Source: Streptomyces sp. NBC_01235 (GTDB taxonomy: Bacteria; Actinomycetota; Actinomycetes; Streptomycetales; Streptomycetaceae). Taken from it: a stretch of DNA of 64,000 nucleotides. Both the position numbers and the translations under genes were made by a program. The stretch covers positions 1,240,001 to 1,304,000 of the forward strand of contig NZ_CP108513.1 in the NCBI RefSeq assembly GCF_035989285.1. Direction: 5' to 3'. Below are positions 24,791 to 31,675 of this stretch, piece after piece (the stretch's first letter is position 1; the number at the start of each line of letters is the position of its first letter). Below the pieces are notes generated by a model. The model was not told the DNA's origin, did no database searches, and saw only the letters and a program-made list of their open reading frames with translations.

Positions 24791-24895
24791 GTGTGGGGGG
24801 ACGCGGTCGTGTGTGGGGTGCCGTCGTGTGTGGTCGCGTGTGGGGGTGCGGTCGCGTGTGGGGGGGGTGCGGTCGTGTGGGGATGGGGGTGCGGT
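24791..24895. repeat. G-rich degenerate tandem repeat
   Basis: About six imperfect copies of a 15-20 bp unit resembling GGTCGTGTGTGGGGGTGC fill the whole interval between the ferredoxin and P450 genes. The top strand has many runs of 4-8 G and could form quadruplexes; the transcript would be C-rich. Confidence 0.7.
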
Positions 24896-25089
24896 CAGTC
24901 CGTGATGCGGATCGCCAGCGCGGGGCACACGGCCGCCGCGTTGCGCACGTCGTCGGCCAGCTCCGGCGGCGGGTTCTCCTCCAGCAGGACGACGATGCCG
25001 TCGTCGTCCCGCTGGTCGAAGACGTCCATCGCGGCGGCCACGCACTGCCCGGCGGCGACGCACTTCTCCTCGTCGACGACAACCTTCAT
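24895..25089 (-). CDS. 3Fe-4S ferredoxin
   Basis: This 64-aa ferredoxin has cysteines C10 and C16 (CVAAGQC) and a third in VCPALAI near the C-terminus. The second cysteine of the standard CxxCxxC motif is replaced, as in the 3Fe-4S ferredoxins that serve bacterial P450s. It should carry electrons from the adjacent reductase to the P450. The ATG at 25089 begins the family-typical MKVVVDEEKC. Confidence 0.92.
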   Translation of the reverse strand: MKVVVDEEKCVAAGQCVAAAMDVFDQRDDDGIVVLLEENPPPELADDVRNAAAVCPALAIRITD

Positions 25090-25112
25090 GGGGATCTCCG
25101 GATCGTTCGGGT

Positions 25113-26291
25113 TCAGGGGGTGAGAGCGAGGGCGTCGAGGATGTCCTGGCGCCTCAGGCGGCTCTGCTTGGGCATGTTCCAGCCGAGGACGCCGGTGACC
25201 AGGCCCGCGCTGCGGTAGCGGACGACGAAGCGCCGGGCGCTCGGGTCACCCTCGACGACCTCCGTCTCGGCGTCGGCCGGGAGCAGGCCGTGGACCTGGA
25301 GTTTCGCGTCGAACTGGTCGGTCCAGAAGTACGGCACGGGAACGTACGGGGTGTCCTCGCCGAGGATCGCCCCGGCGACCGCCGCGGCCTGTTCGGTGAC
25401 GTTGGTCCGGTTCTCCAGGCGGACCAGCCGGCCGAGCCGCTCGTGGTGCCAGCGGGCGACGTCGCCGACCGCGTAGACGCCGTCGGCGGCGCGGCAACGG
25501 GCGTCGCAGACCACGCCGTTGTCGAGGGTCAGTCCGCTCCCGGTCAGCCACTCGGTCGCCGGGATCGCGCCGATCGCGACGACCACCGCGTCGGCCGGGA
25601 GTTCCTCACCCGTGTCCAGCCGTACGCCGGTGACGCGGCCGTCCGCGCCGGTCAGTCCGGTGACTCCGGTGCCGAGGCGCAGCCGTACCCCGCGCTCGGT
25701 GTGCAGATCGGCCAGCAGGCCCGAGACCAGGGGGCCCACCTGGAGGGCCAGGGGCGCGGGCTGGGGGCCGGTCATGGTGACGTCCAGGCCGAGGGTGCGG
25801 GCGGTGGCCGCGATCTCGGCGCCGAGGACGCCCTCGCCGACGACCACCAGCCGGGGTCCGCTCAGCAGGTCCTCGCGCAGAGCGAGGGCATGGTCGAGGG
25901 TGCGCAGGACGTGTACGCCGCGCAGTCCGTCCTGGCCTGGCAGGGTGCGGGGGCGGACGCCGGTGGCGACGACGACCGCGTCCGCGCGCAGGGTGCGGCC
26001 GGACTCCGTGCGTACGGACCGGTCGGCGGCGTCGAGGGCGACCGCCGCGTCCCCCAGGACGAACTCGGCGTCCAGTGCCGACAACGCCTCCTCGGTGCGC
26101 AGTTCGGCGCGGGCGGGCTCCCAGGTGCCGGCGAGCACCTGCTTCGACAGGGGCGGGCGGTCGTAGGGGGTGTGCGGCTCGTCGCCGAGGACGGTGATCG
26201 CGCCGGTGTAGCCCTTGCGGCGGAGCGCCTCGGCCGTGGTCAGGCCGGCCGCCGAGGCGCCCACGACCAGCACGCGGTCCGGGGCGCTCAC
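25113..26291 (-). CDS. FAD-dependent NAD(P)H ferredoxin reductase
   Basis: The 392-aa reductase of the putidaredoxin reductase type has an N-terminal FAD motif (LVVGASAAGLTTAEALRRKG), YDRPPLSKQVL, an NAD motif (LVVVGEGVLGAEIAATA) and a second FAD motif ending in VYAVGDVARW. The C-terminal domain has the typical FWTDQFDAKLQVHG. It supplies electrons to the ferredoxin encoded 23 nt downstream. The ATG at 26291 gives full family length. Confidence 0.92.
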   Translation of the reverse strand: MSAPDRVLVVGASAAGLTTAEALRRKGYTGAITVLGDEPHTPYDRPPLSKQVLAGTWEPARAELRTEEALSALDAEFVLGDAAVALDAADRSVRTESGRTLRADAVVVATGVRPRTLPGQDGLRGVHVLRTLDHALALREDLLSGPRLVVVGEGVLGAEIAATARTLGLDVTMTGPQPAPLALQVGPLVSGLLADLHTERGVRLRLGTGVTGLTGADGRVTGVRLDTGEELPADAVVVAIGAIPATEWLTGSGLTLDNGVVCDARCRAADGVYAVGDVARWHHERLGRLVRLENRTNVTEQAAAVAGAILGEDTPYVPVPYFWTDQFDAKLQVHGLLPADAETEVVEGDPSARRFVVRYRSAGLVTGVLGWNMPKQSRLRRQDILDALALTP

Positions 26292-26390
26292 GGCGTCGCT
26301 CCGTGCGGGGGCTCGGTACGGGGGTCGTTCGTCATGGGTTGCTCCGTTGCGGTCGTGCGATGGTGCGGGCCGGTGGGAAGGGCGCAGGCC

Positions 26391-27131
26391 TCAGGTCAGG
26401 TAGCGCCCTCCGTTGACGCTGAACGTCTGGCCGGTGACGTAGCCGGCCTCCTCGGAGACGAGGTAGGCCACGGCGTGGGCGACGTCCTCGGGGCGACCCG
26501 CGCGCTTCATCGGCATGGTGGCCGCGACCGCTTCCACGTCGACGGGGCCCTGGCGCACCAGGGGGGTGTCGATGAAGCCGGGCGGGACGTGGTTGACGGT
26601 GATGCCCTGGGCGATGTATTCGACCGCCAGCGCCCTGGTGAGGCCGATGACCCCGCCCTTGGAGGCCGCGTAGTGGGCCATGGCGGGTGCGCCGGTCTGG
26701 GCGGACGAGGACGAGATGTTGACGATGCGGCCCCAGCCGGCCTCGACCATGTCCGGCACGATCTCCTTGGTGACCAGGAACGGTCCCTTGAGGTTGATGC
26801 CGATCATGCGGTCCCAGGCGTCCTCGGTGATGCTCGTGAAGGGCTGGTAGGCGGTGATCCCCGCGTTGTTGACGAGGATCGAGACGGGGCCGAGTTCGGC
26901 TCGGGTGCGGGCCGCCGACGCGGCGACCTCGGCGGCGTCGGCGGCGTCGCCGGCCACGGCGATCGCCGTGCCGCCCGCCTCCTGTATCGCGGCGGCGGTC
27001 TTCTCGGCATCTTCGAGGTTGAGGTCCCAGATCGCGACGGCGGCCCCCTTGGCAGCCAGTACGGTCGCGATGCCCTCGCCGATCCCGCGGGCGGCGCCGG
27101 TGACGACCGCGACCTTTCCTTGCAGTGACAT
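26391..27131 (-). CDS. SDR-family oxidoreductase
   Basis: The 246-aa classical SDR has VTGAARGIGEGIATVL, DLNLEDAEKT, NNAG (LVNNAGITAYQ), catalytic serine in NISSSSAQTG, YAASKGG and a C-terminal TGQTFSVNGGRY. It lies between the ferredoxin reductase and the carboxymuconolactone decarboxylase-like gene. The usual role of such an SDR next to a P450 system is oxidation of the new alcohol to a ketone, which the divergent Baeyer-Villiger enzyme could then use. The ATG at 27131 is chosen; the frame is open further upstream. Confidence 0.87.
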   Translation of the reverse strand: MSLQGKVAVVTGAARGIGEGIATVLAAKGAAVAIWDLNLEDAEKTAAAIQEAGGTAIAVAGDAADAAEVAASAARTRAELGPVSILVNNAGITAYQPFTSITEDAWDRMIGINLKGPFLVTKEIVPDMVEAGWGRIVNISSSSAQTGAPAMAHYAASKGGVIGLTRALAVEYIAQGITVNHVPPGFIDTPLVRQGPVDVEAVAATMPMKRAGRPEDVAHAVAYLVSEEAGYVTGQTFSVNGGRYLT

Positions 27132-27166
27132 GCGTGCTCCTTCTGTTCGTGGTGGGCCCGGAGGGA

Positions 27167-27580
27167 TCACTGGTCGCCCAGCGCTTCGCGTGCGGCGGTA
27201 CGGGCCGCCACCGCGGCGGGGAAGCCCGCATAGCCTGCGGAGTGGTAGACGACCTCGGCGATCTCGTCCTCGGTCAGGCCGTTGGTCCGGGCGATCCGCA
27301 CATGAGTGCGCAGCTCGGTCTCGGCGCCGAGGCCGATGAGGAGGCCCAGGGTGACCAGGCTGCGATCACGGGGAGCGAGTCCCTCGCGGGCCCACAGCGC
27401 GCCCCAGACACTGGTCAGGCCGATTTCGACGAGGTCTTCGCCGAGGCGGCCGTCCCGCAGATCGAGATCGCCCTCGGGGAATACCCCGGGAAGGGCCGCC
27501 CGCATGGCTTTCAGACCCGCGGCCCGCAGATCGGGCTCGGCAGCAGGGGCGGGAGAGCGGGTGACGTCGTTGGCACTCAT
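27167..27580 (-). CDS. Carboxymuconolactone decarboxylase-family protein
   Basis: The 137-aa protein is of the CMD/AhpD fold. The helix WGALWAREGLAPRDRSLVTLG and the segment LRTHVRIARTNGLTEDEIAEV are typical. It lacks the CxxC of AhpD, so a peroxidase role is unlikely. It could be a decarboxylase or lactone-acting enzyme. AGGAG precedes the ATG at 27580. It is the first gene of the leftward P450 operon, opposite the Baeyer-Villiger monooxygenase gene. Confidence 0.8.
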   Translation of the reverse strand: MSANDVTRSPAPAAEPDLRAAGLKAMRAALPGVFPEGDLDLRDGRLGEDLVEIGLTSVWGALWAREGLAPRDRSLVTLGLLIGLGAETELRTHVRIARTNGLTEDEIAEVVYHSAGYAGFPAAVAARTAAREALGDQ

Positions 27581-27645
27581 GTGCGGCTCCTGTGGCACGT
27601 CATCGTGTTCATCACCTTGAGCGAAACATCGCCTTGAGCGAAAGT

Positions 27646-27667
27646 TAGATCAAACGGTCGGTACAAT
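27646..27667 (+). promoter_or_regulatory. Regulon motif, site 1 (overlaps -10 of the BVMO gene)
   Basis: TCAAACGGTCGGTACAAT at 27,650-27,667; TACAAT is the likely -10 for the rightward gene. The preceding TAGATCAAACGGT nearly equals the start of site 3. Related sites occur at 30,452, 33,733 and 37,800. Confidence 0.55.
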
Positions 27668-27698
27668 CAATGGGTGCTAGCCTCACCTCCAAGATTCG

Positions 27699-27710
27699 AC
27701 CGACCGGTCG
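27699..27710. promoter_or_regulatory. Second operator motif ACCGACCGGTCG
   Basis: A 12-bp motif containing an ACC-N4-GGT inverted core. The identical 12-mer is at 37,836-37,847; both lie in the putative leader downstream of the -10 motif. Candidate TetR-family site. Confidence 0.5.
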
Positions 27711-27760
27711 ATAAAACATAAGCTCACGGGAGCCGCGGCCCCTGTCAAGTTGGAGGGCAG

Positions 27761-29392
27761 ATGAGCGAAGCACAGCAGGAGAAGACCTCGGCCGAAGAGG
27801 TCGACGTCCTGGTCATCGGGGCCGGGGTCACCGGCATCTACCAGCTGTACCGGGCCCGTGGGGCGGGCTTCTCGGCGCGGCTCCTCGAAGCGGGCAGTGG
27901 TGTGGGCGGCACCTGGTACTGGAACCGCTACCCCGAGGCACGCTTCGACTCCGAGAGCTACACCTACGGCTACCTCTTCTCCAAGGAGCTGTGGGAGGAG
28001 TGGGAGTGGTCGGAGCGCTTCGCGGGCCAGCCGGAGATCGAGCGCTACTTCAACCACGTGGTCGACCGCTTCGACCTGCGGCGCGACATCCGGCTCGGCA
28101 TCAAGGTGACCGCGGCCGTCTACGACGAGCCGTCCGCGACCTGGACCGTGCGGGGCAGTGACGGCACCGAGGTACGGGCACGCTTCGTCGTCGCGGCGAC
28201 CGGCAACCTCTCGGTGCCGTTCATCCCCGGCATCCCGGGACGCGAGGACTTCCGCGGCGAGCAGCACCACACCTCCCGCTGGCCGAAGGTCCCCGTCGAC
28301 TTCACCGGCAAGCGGGTGGCCCAGATCGGCACCGGATCCAGCGGCGTGCAGATCATCTCCGCGATCGCGGACGACGTGGCCCACCTGACGGTCTTCCAGA
28401 AGGACGCCGACTGGCTCACGCCGCTCAACAACGGGCCGATCACGCCCGAGGAGCAGGCCGAGATCAAGTCCAGATTCGAGTCCATCCGCGACACGCTGAA
28501 CACCTCGCCGAGCGGGTTCCTCCACCAGATCGTCATGCGGTCGGGCCTCGACGACAGCCCGGAGGAACGCCAGGCCTTCTACGAGGAACGGTGGAACGGC
28601 CCCGGCTTCACCAAGCTGACCGAGCACTACATGGACATGCTGTCGAACGAGACCGTGAACGCCGAGTGGTGCGAGTTCATGGCCAACAAGATCCGCAGCA
28701 TCGTCAAGGACCCCGAGACGGCGGACAAGCTGATCCCCAAGGGCCACGGCTACGGCGGACGGCGGCCCCCCTTCGGGACCGGCTACTACGAGACGTACAA
28801 CAAGGCGAACGTCTCCCTCGTCGACATCAACGACACGCCGATAACCCGCATCACCGAGGACGGGATCGAAACCTCCGCAGGTGTCGAGGAGTTCGACATC
28901 ATCATCTGGGCGACCGGCTACGACTTCGGCACCGGCGCGCTCAACCGGCTCGGCGTGCGGGGCCGTCAGGGACTCCCGCTGAAGGAGTACTGGTCGGACG
29001 GCCCGCGCACCTACCTCGGGGTGGCCACGGCCGGCTTCCCGAACTTCTTCTTCCCCGGTGGGCCGCACGGGGCGACGGGCAACAACCCCCGGTACGCCGG
29101 CGACCAGGTGGACATCGTCACCGACGCGATCGTCCACGCGCGCGACAACGGTTACGACGCCGTCGAGGTGAGCGAGGCCGCCGAGGAGGAGTGGACGGAC
29201 AGCATGAACAACAGCAAGATGTCCTCCTTCCTGGAGAGCAGCTACTTCTACGGGGGCAACATCCCCGGCAAGCCGGTCAAGCAGCTGCTGAACCCTACGG
29301 GCCGGTGGGCGCTCCAGGAGGCGATCACCGCCGTCAAACAGAACGAGTACGCGACGTTCGTCTTTTCCAAGGCCGAGAACCCCGACGCCTGA
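27761..29392 (+). CDS. Baeyer-Villiger monooxygenase (flavin-containing)
   Basis: This 543-aa type I BVMO has an N-terminal FAD motif (VLVIGAGVTGIYQLYRARG), GGTWYWNRYPEARFD, the BVMO fingerprint FxGxxxHxxxW (FRGEQHHTSRW, about residues 164-174) and a second Rossmann motif (VAQIGTGSSGVQI). It inserts oxygen next to a ketone using NADPH and O2, giving an ester or lactone. Length and motifs match the cyclohexanone/phenylacetone monooxygenase type. It is divergent from the P450 operon and is followed by a strong bidirectional terminator. A cyclic ketone produced by P450 plus SDR is the expected substrate class. Confidence 0.92.
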   Translation: MSEAQQEKTSAEEVDVLVIGAGVTGIYQLYRARGAGFSARLLEAGSGVGGTWYWNRYPEARFDSESYTYGYLFSKELWEEWEWSERFAGQPEIERYFNHVVDRFDLRRDIRLGIKVTAAVYDEPSATWTVRGSDGTEVRARFVVAATGNLSVPFIPGIPGREDFRGEQHHTSRWPKVPVDFTGKRVAQIGTGSSGVQIISAIADDVAHLTVFQKDADWLTPLNNGPITPEEQAEIKSRFESIRDTLNTSPSGFLHQIVMRSGLDDSPEERQAFYEERWNGPGFTKLTEHYMDMLSNETVNAEWCEFMANKIRSIVKDPETADKLIPKGHGYGGRRPPFGTGYYETYNKANVSLVDINDTPITRITEDGIETSAGVEEFDIIIWATGYDFGTGALNRLGVRGRQGLPLKEYWSDGPRTYLGVATAGFPNFFFPGGPHGATGNNPRYAGDQVDIVTDAIVHARDNGYDAVEVSEAAEEEWTDSMNNSKMSSFLESSYFYGGNIPGKPVKQLLNPTGRWALQEAITAVKQNEYATFVFSKAENPDA

Positions 29393-29394
29393 AA

Positions 29395-29441
29395 CCCGGA
29401 CGCCCGTGCCGCCCTGGACGTGGGCGGCACGGGCGTCCGGG
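29395..29441. terminator. Strong bidirectional terminator
   Basis: A perfect 20-bp GC-rich stem (arms 29,395-29,414 and 29,422-29,441) with the 7-nt loop TGGACGT. It begins 2 nt after the BVMO stop and serves the convergent SnoaL gene too. Confidence 0.9.
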
Positions 29442-29459
29442 TCTGCCGCTACGGCAGTC

Positions 29460-29870
29460 CTACGGCAGGAACGTGGTGACCCTGCGCTGGAAGCGCCACT
29501 CGCCGTCCTTCCGGCGCAGGGTGTCGTCGTAGCGCCCGACGAGTTGTACGGCCCAGCCGGAGTCACCGCGCTGGAAGAACGCCAGGTTGCTGACGGCCGT
29601 CGCCTCGTCCTCGGTCGCCGAGGTCACGACGGTGTTGCCCACCAGGTGCAGTTGCGGCCGCGTCGGCGCGAAGGCGGCGTAGCCCTGCCGAATGGCGTCG
29701 TGGCCCTCGAAGGTGCCCACGCCGGCGATCTCGGCGACGCCGTCGGGGTGGAACAACTCGACGAGGTCGTCGATCCGGTTGGCGTCCAGCGCGTGGGCGT
29801 AGGCGGCGACGGCGGACTGCACGGCCGCGGCGACGGACGCGTCGGTGGACGCGTCGGTGGAGGTGCTCAT
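29460..29870 (-). CDS. SnoaL/NTF2-like protein, copy A
   Basis: The 136-aa protein has the NTF2-like cone fold pattern: HALDANRIDDLVELFHPDGV, GHDAIRQGYAAF, then PQLHLVGNTVV and a C-terminal DTLRRKDGEWRFQRR. This fold includes polyketide cyclases, ketosteroid isomerases and limonene epoxide hydrolase. The downstream end of the pair is close to the terminator. It is a clear paralogue of the gene 66 nt upstream, sharing PQLHLVGNTVVT, AFFQRG and GWAVQ-VGRY. Reaction unknown; isomerisation or hydration in the catabolic route is plausible. Confidence 0.8.
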   Translation of the reverse strand: MSTSTDASTDASVAAAVQSAVAAYAHALDANRIDDLVELFHPDGVAEIAGVGTFEGHDAIRQGYAAFAPTRPQLHLVGNTVVTSATEDEATAVSNLAFFQRGDSGWAVQLVGRYDDTLRRKDGEWRFQRRVTTFLP

Positions 29871-29936
29871 GGGTCTCCCAAGGGTGAAGGGGTCAGGGGG
29901 CAGGGGCTGGTCAGGGTCGGCGTCAGGGGCTGGTCG

Positions 29937-30338
29937 TCACGCCTGGAAGGCGGTGACCCGGTGCTTCAGCAGCCAGGTGCCGTCGCCGCCTCGGACGAAC
30001 GTGTCCTCGTACCGGCCGACGACCTGGACCGCCCAGCCCGTCTCGCCGCGCTGGAAGAAGGCCACGTCGCTGACCGCGCCGGCCTCGTCCTCGCCGGTGG
30101 CCGTGACGACGGTGTTGCCGACCAGGTGCAGTTGGGGCAGCGTCGGCGCCCAGCCCTTGAACGCCTCACGGAGCGCGTCGTGGCCCACGACGGGGTCCAT
30201 GCCGGGCAGTTCCAGGACCCCGCCGGACGCGTAGAGGGCGACGATGTCGTCGGTGCGGCCGGCGTCCTGGGCCTGCGTGTGCGCGCCGATCACGGCGCGG
30301 ACGCCCGCCGCGACCAGGGCCTGCGTGGGTTCGCTCAA
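29937..30338 (-). CDS. SnoaL/NTF2-like protein, copy B (TTG start)
   Basis: The 133-aa NTF2-like protein is a tandem paralogue of the next gene. It keeps the same core (PQLHLVGNTVVT, VAFFQRGETGWAVQVVGRY) and differs in the N-terminal third (TQAQDAGRTDDIVALYASGG). I place the start at the TTG at 30338 because GGAGG lies seven bases upstream and the protein then begins SEPTQ; the open frame continues to 30380 without a better signal. The two copies may have split substrates or form a heteromer. Confidence 0.75.
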   Translation of the reverse strand: MSEPTQALVAAGVRAVIGAHTQAQDAGRTDDIVALYASGGVLELPGMDPVVGHDALREAFKGWAPTLPQLHLVGNTVVTATGEDEAGAVSDVAFFQRGETGWAVQVVGRYEDTFVRGGDGTWLLKHRVTAFQA

Positions 30339-30451
30339 GGTGTGCCTCCAGGGTTGTCCGTGCGGGGATGTTTCGATCACATCTTTCGACCACGCAGTCT
30401 ATTGATTAATCCAAGCCGAAAATAGAGATCGGAACCAATCCTTCGGATTTG

Positions 30452-30469
30452 TTGACCGCTCGGTACACT
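30452..30469 (+). promoter_or_regulatory. Regulon motif, site 2
   Basis: TTGACCGCTCGGTACACT, with perfect inverted ACCG-CT-CGGT. TACACT is a likely -10 for the cyclase-family gene (start 58 bp later). It lies between the divergent SnoaL and cyclase-family genes. Confidence 0.55.
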
Positions 30470-30526
30470 CTTAATAGAGTGCGGACGACCGTCGACGGGG
30501 ACAGTCGGCAGAGGAGGCGTTTTATC

Positions 30527-31585
30527 GTGACGAAGCGTTGGAAGCAGCGGCCGCCGGGCTCGACGTGGGGCGACTGGGGCGAGGACGACGAGCTGGGGCG
30601 CATCAACCTGATCACCCGCGAGAAGGTCCTCCAGGGGGTGCGTGAGGTCGAACACGGGATCACCTTCAGCCTGAGCCTGCCCCTCGACTATCCCGGTGGT
30701 ACGGCCCTGAACCAGCGGCGGTGCCCGCCGATCCTCAGGCCGACCGAGGACCTGGAGCACAAGCAGGACGTCTTCTACAACGTCGTGGCGAGCGAGCAGA
30801 TCGCGCCCATCTTCACGGACGTGTGGTCCGACGACGTGGTGACCCTCTGGCTGCAGTACTCGACGCAGTGGGACTCCCTCTCCCACCAGGGCGAGCAGTT
30901 CGACGCCGACGGCGACGGGATCGCCGAGCCGGTCTACTACAACGGGTACAGGCCCGGCGTCGACATCATCGGACCCCAGGAGGACGCCAAGGGAGACGGC
31001 AGCGGCAGCCTCAGCTTCGCCCGCCACCTCGGCATGGAGCACATGGCGGAGCACGGGGTCCAGGGCCGGGGCGTCCTCGTCGACCTGGCCCATCACCTGG
31101 GCACCAAGTGGCAGCCGGTCAACCTGAAGACGCTCCAGGAGATCATGGCCGCGGACAACGTCGTGGTCGAGCCCGGTGACGTCCTCCTCCTGCACACCGG
31201 CATGGCCACCCAGGTCCTCGCCTGGAACAAGAACCCGGACCCGGAGGCGATCCACACCACGGGCTCCTACCTCGACGCCCACGACCCGGCCTTGCTGGAG
31301 TGGATCGCCGAGTCGCAGATCTCGGCACTGGTGGCGGACAACTACGCCGTCGAGGGGGTCGGACCGGGCATGCCGCCTCCCACCGACATGACTCCGCACA
31401 CGCTGCTCCCGATCCACAACCTGTGCCTGTTCAAGCTCGGCGTCCCGCTGGGCGAGCTGTGGTACCTGGACAAGCTGGCGACCTGGCTGCGGGAGCACGA
31501 CCGCAGCCGCTTCCTGCTCACCGCTCCCCCTCTGAACCTGCCGGGAACGCAGGGCAGCCCGCTGACACCGATCGCGACCGTCTGA
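30527..31585 (+). CDS. Cyclase-family (PF04199) metal-dependent hydrolase
   Basis: The 352-aa protein belongs to the cyclase/kynurenine formamidase-like superfamily. The metal site region reads STQWDSLSHQGEQFD, a Gln/Trp variant of the usual HxGTHxDxPxH. Other landmarks are GRGVLVDLAHHLG and VEPGDVLLLHTGMATQ. Such enzymes hydrolyse cyclic or N-formyl amides, esters and lactones, so opening a BVMO-derived lactone is a reasonable job. GAGGAGG precedes the GTG at 30527, which is better than the upstream open-frame start lying inside the operator. It is followed by a strong terminator. Confidence 0.8.
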   Translation: MTKRWKQRPPGSTWGDWGEDDELGRINLITREKVLQGVREVEHGITFSLSLPLDYPGGTALNQRRCPPILRPTEDLEHKQDVFYNVVASEQIAPIFTDVWSDDVVTLWLQYSTQWDSLSHQGEQFDADGDGIAEPVYYNGYRPGVDIIGPQEDAKGDGSGSLSFARHLGMEHMAEHGVQGRGVLVDLAHHLGTKWQPVNLKTLQEIMAADNVVVEPGDVLLLHTGMATQVLAWNKNPDPEAIHTTGSYLDAHDPALLEWIAESQISALVADNYAVEGVGPGMPPPTDMTPHTLLPIHNLCLFKLGVPLGELWYLDKLATWLREHDRSRFLLTAPPLNLPGTQGSPLTPIATV

Positions 31586-31608
31586 CGCCGGCCCATACCG
31601 GCCCGTAC

Positions 31609-31655
31609 CAGAGGAAGGCCCCAGGACCGAGCTCAGGTCCTGGGGCCTTCCTCTG
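31609..31655. terminator. Strong bidirectional terminator
   Basis: A perfect 20-bp stem (31,609-31,628 with 31,636-31,655) and the 7-nt loop GAGCTCA. It lies between the convergent cyclase-family and E1 genes. Confidence 0.9.
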
Positions 31656-31675
31656 TTCGAAGGACCACACCGCCG

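Noticed and set aside
24791..24895. CRISPR array
   Set aside because: The repeats are contiguous and degenerate, with no unique spacers of constant length and no cas genes.
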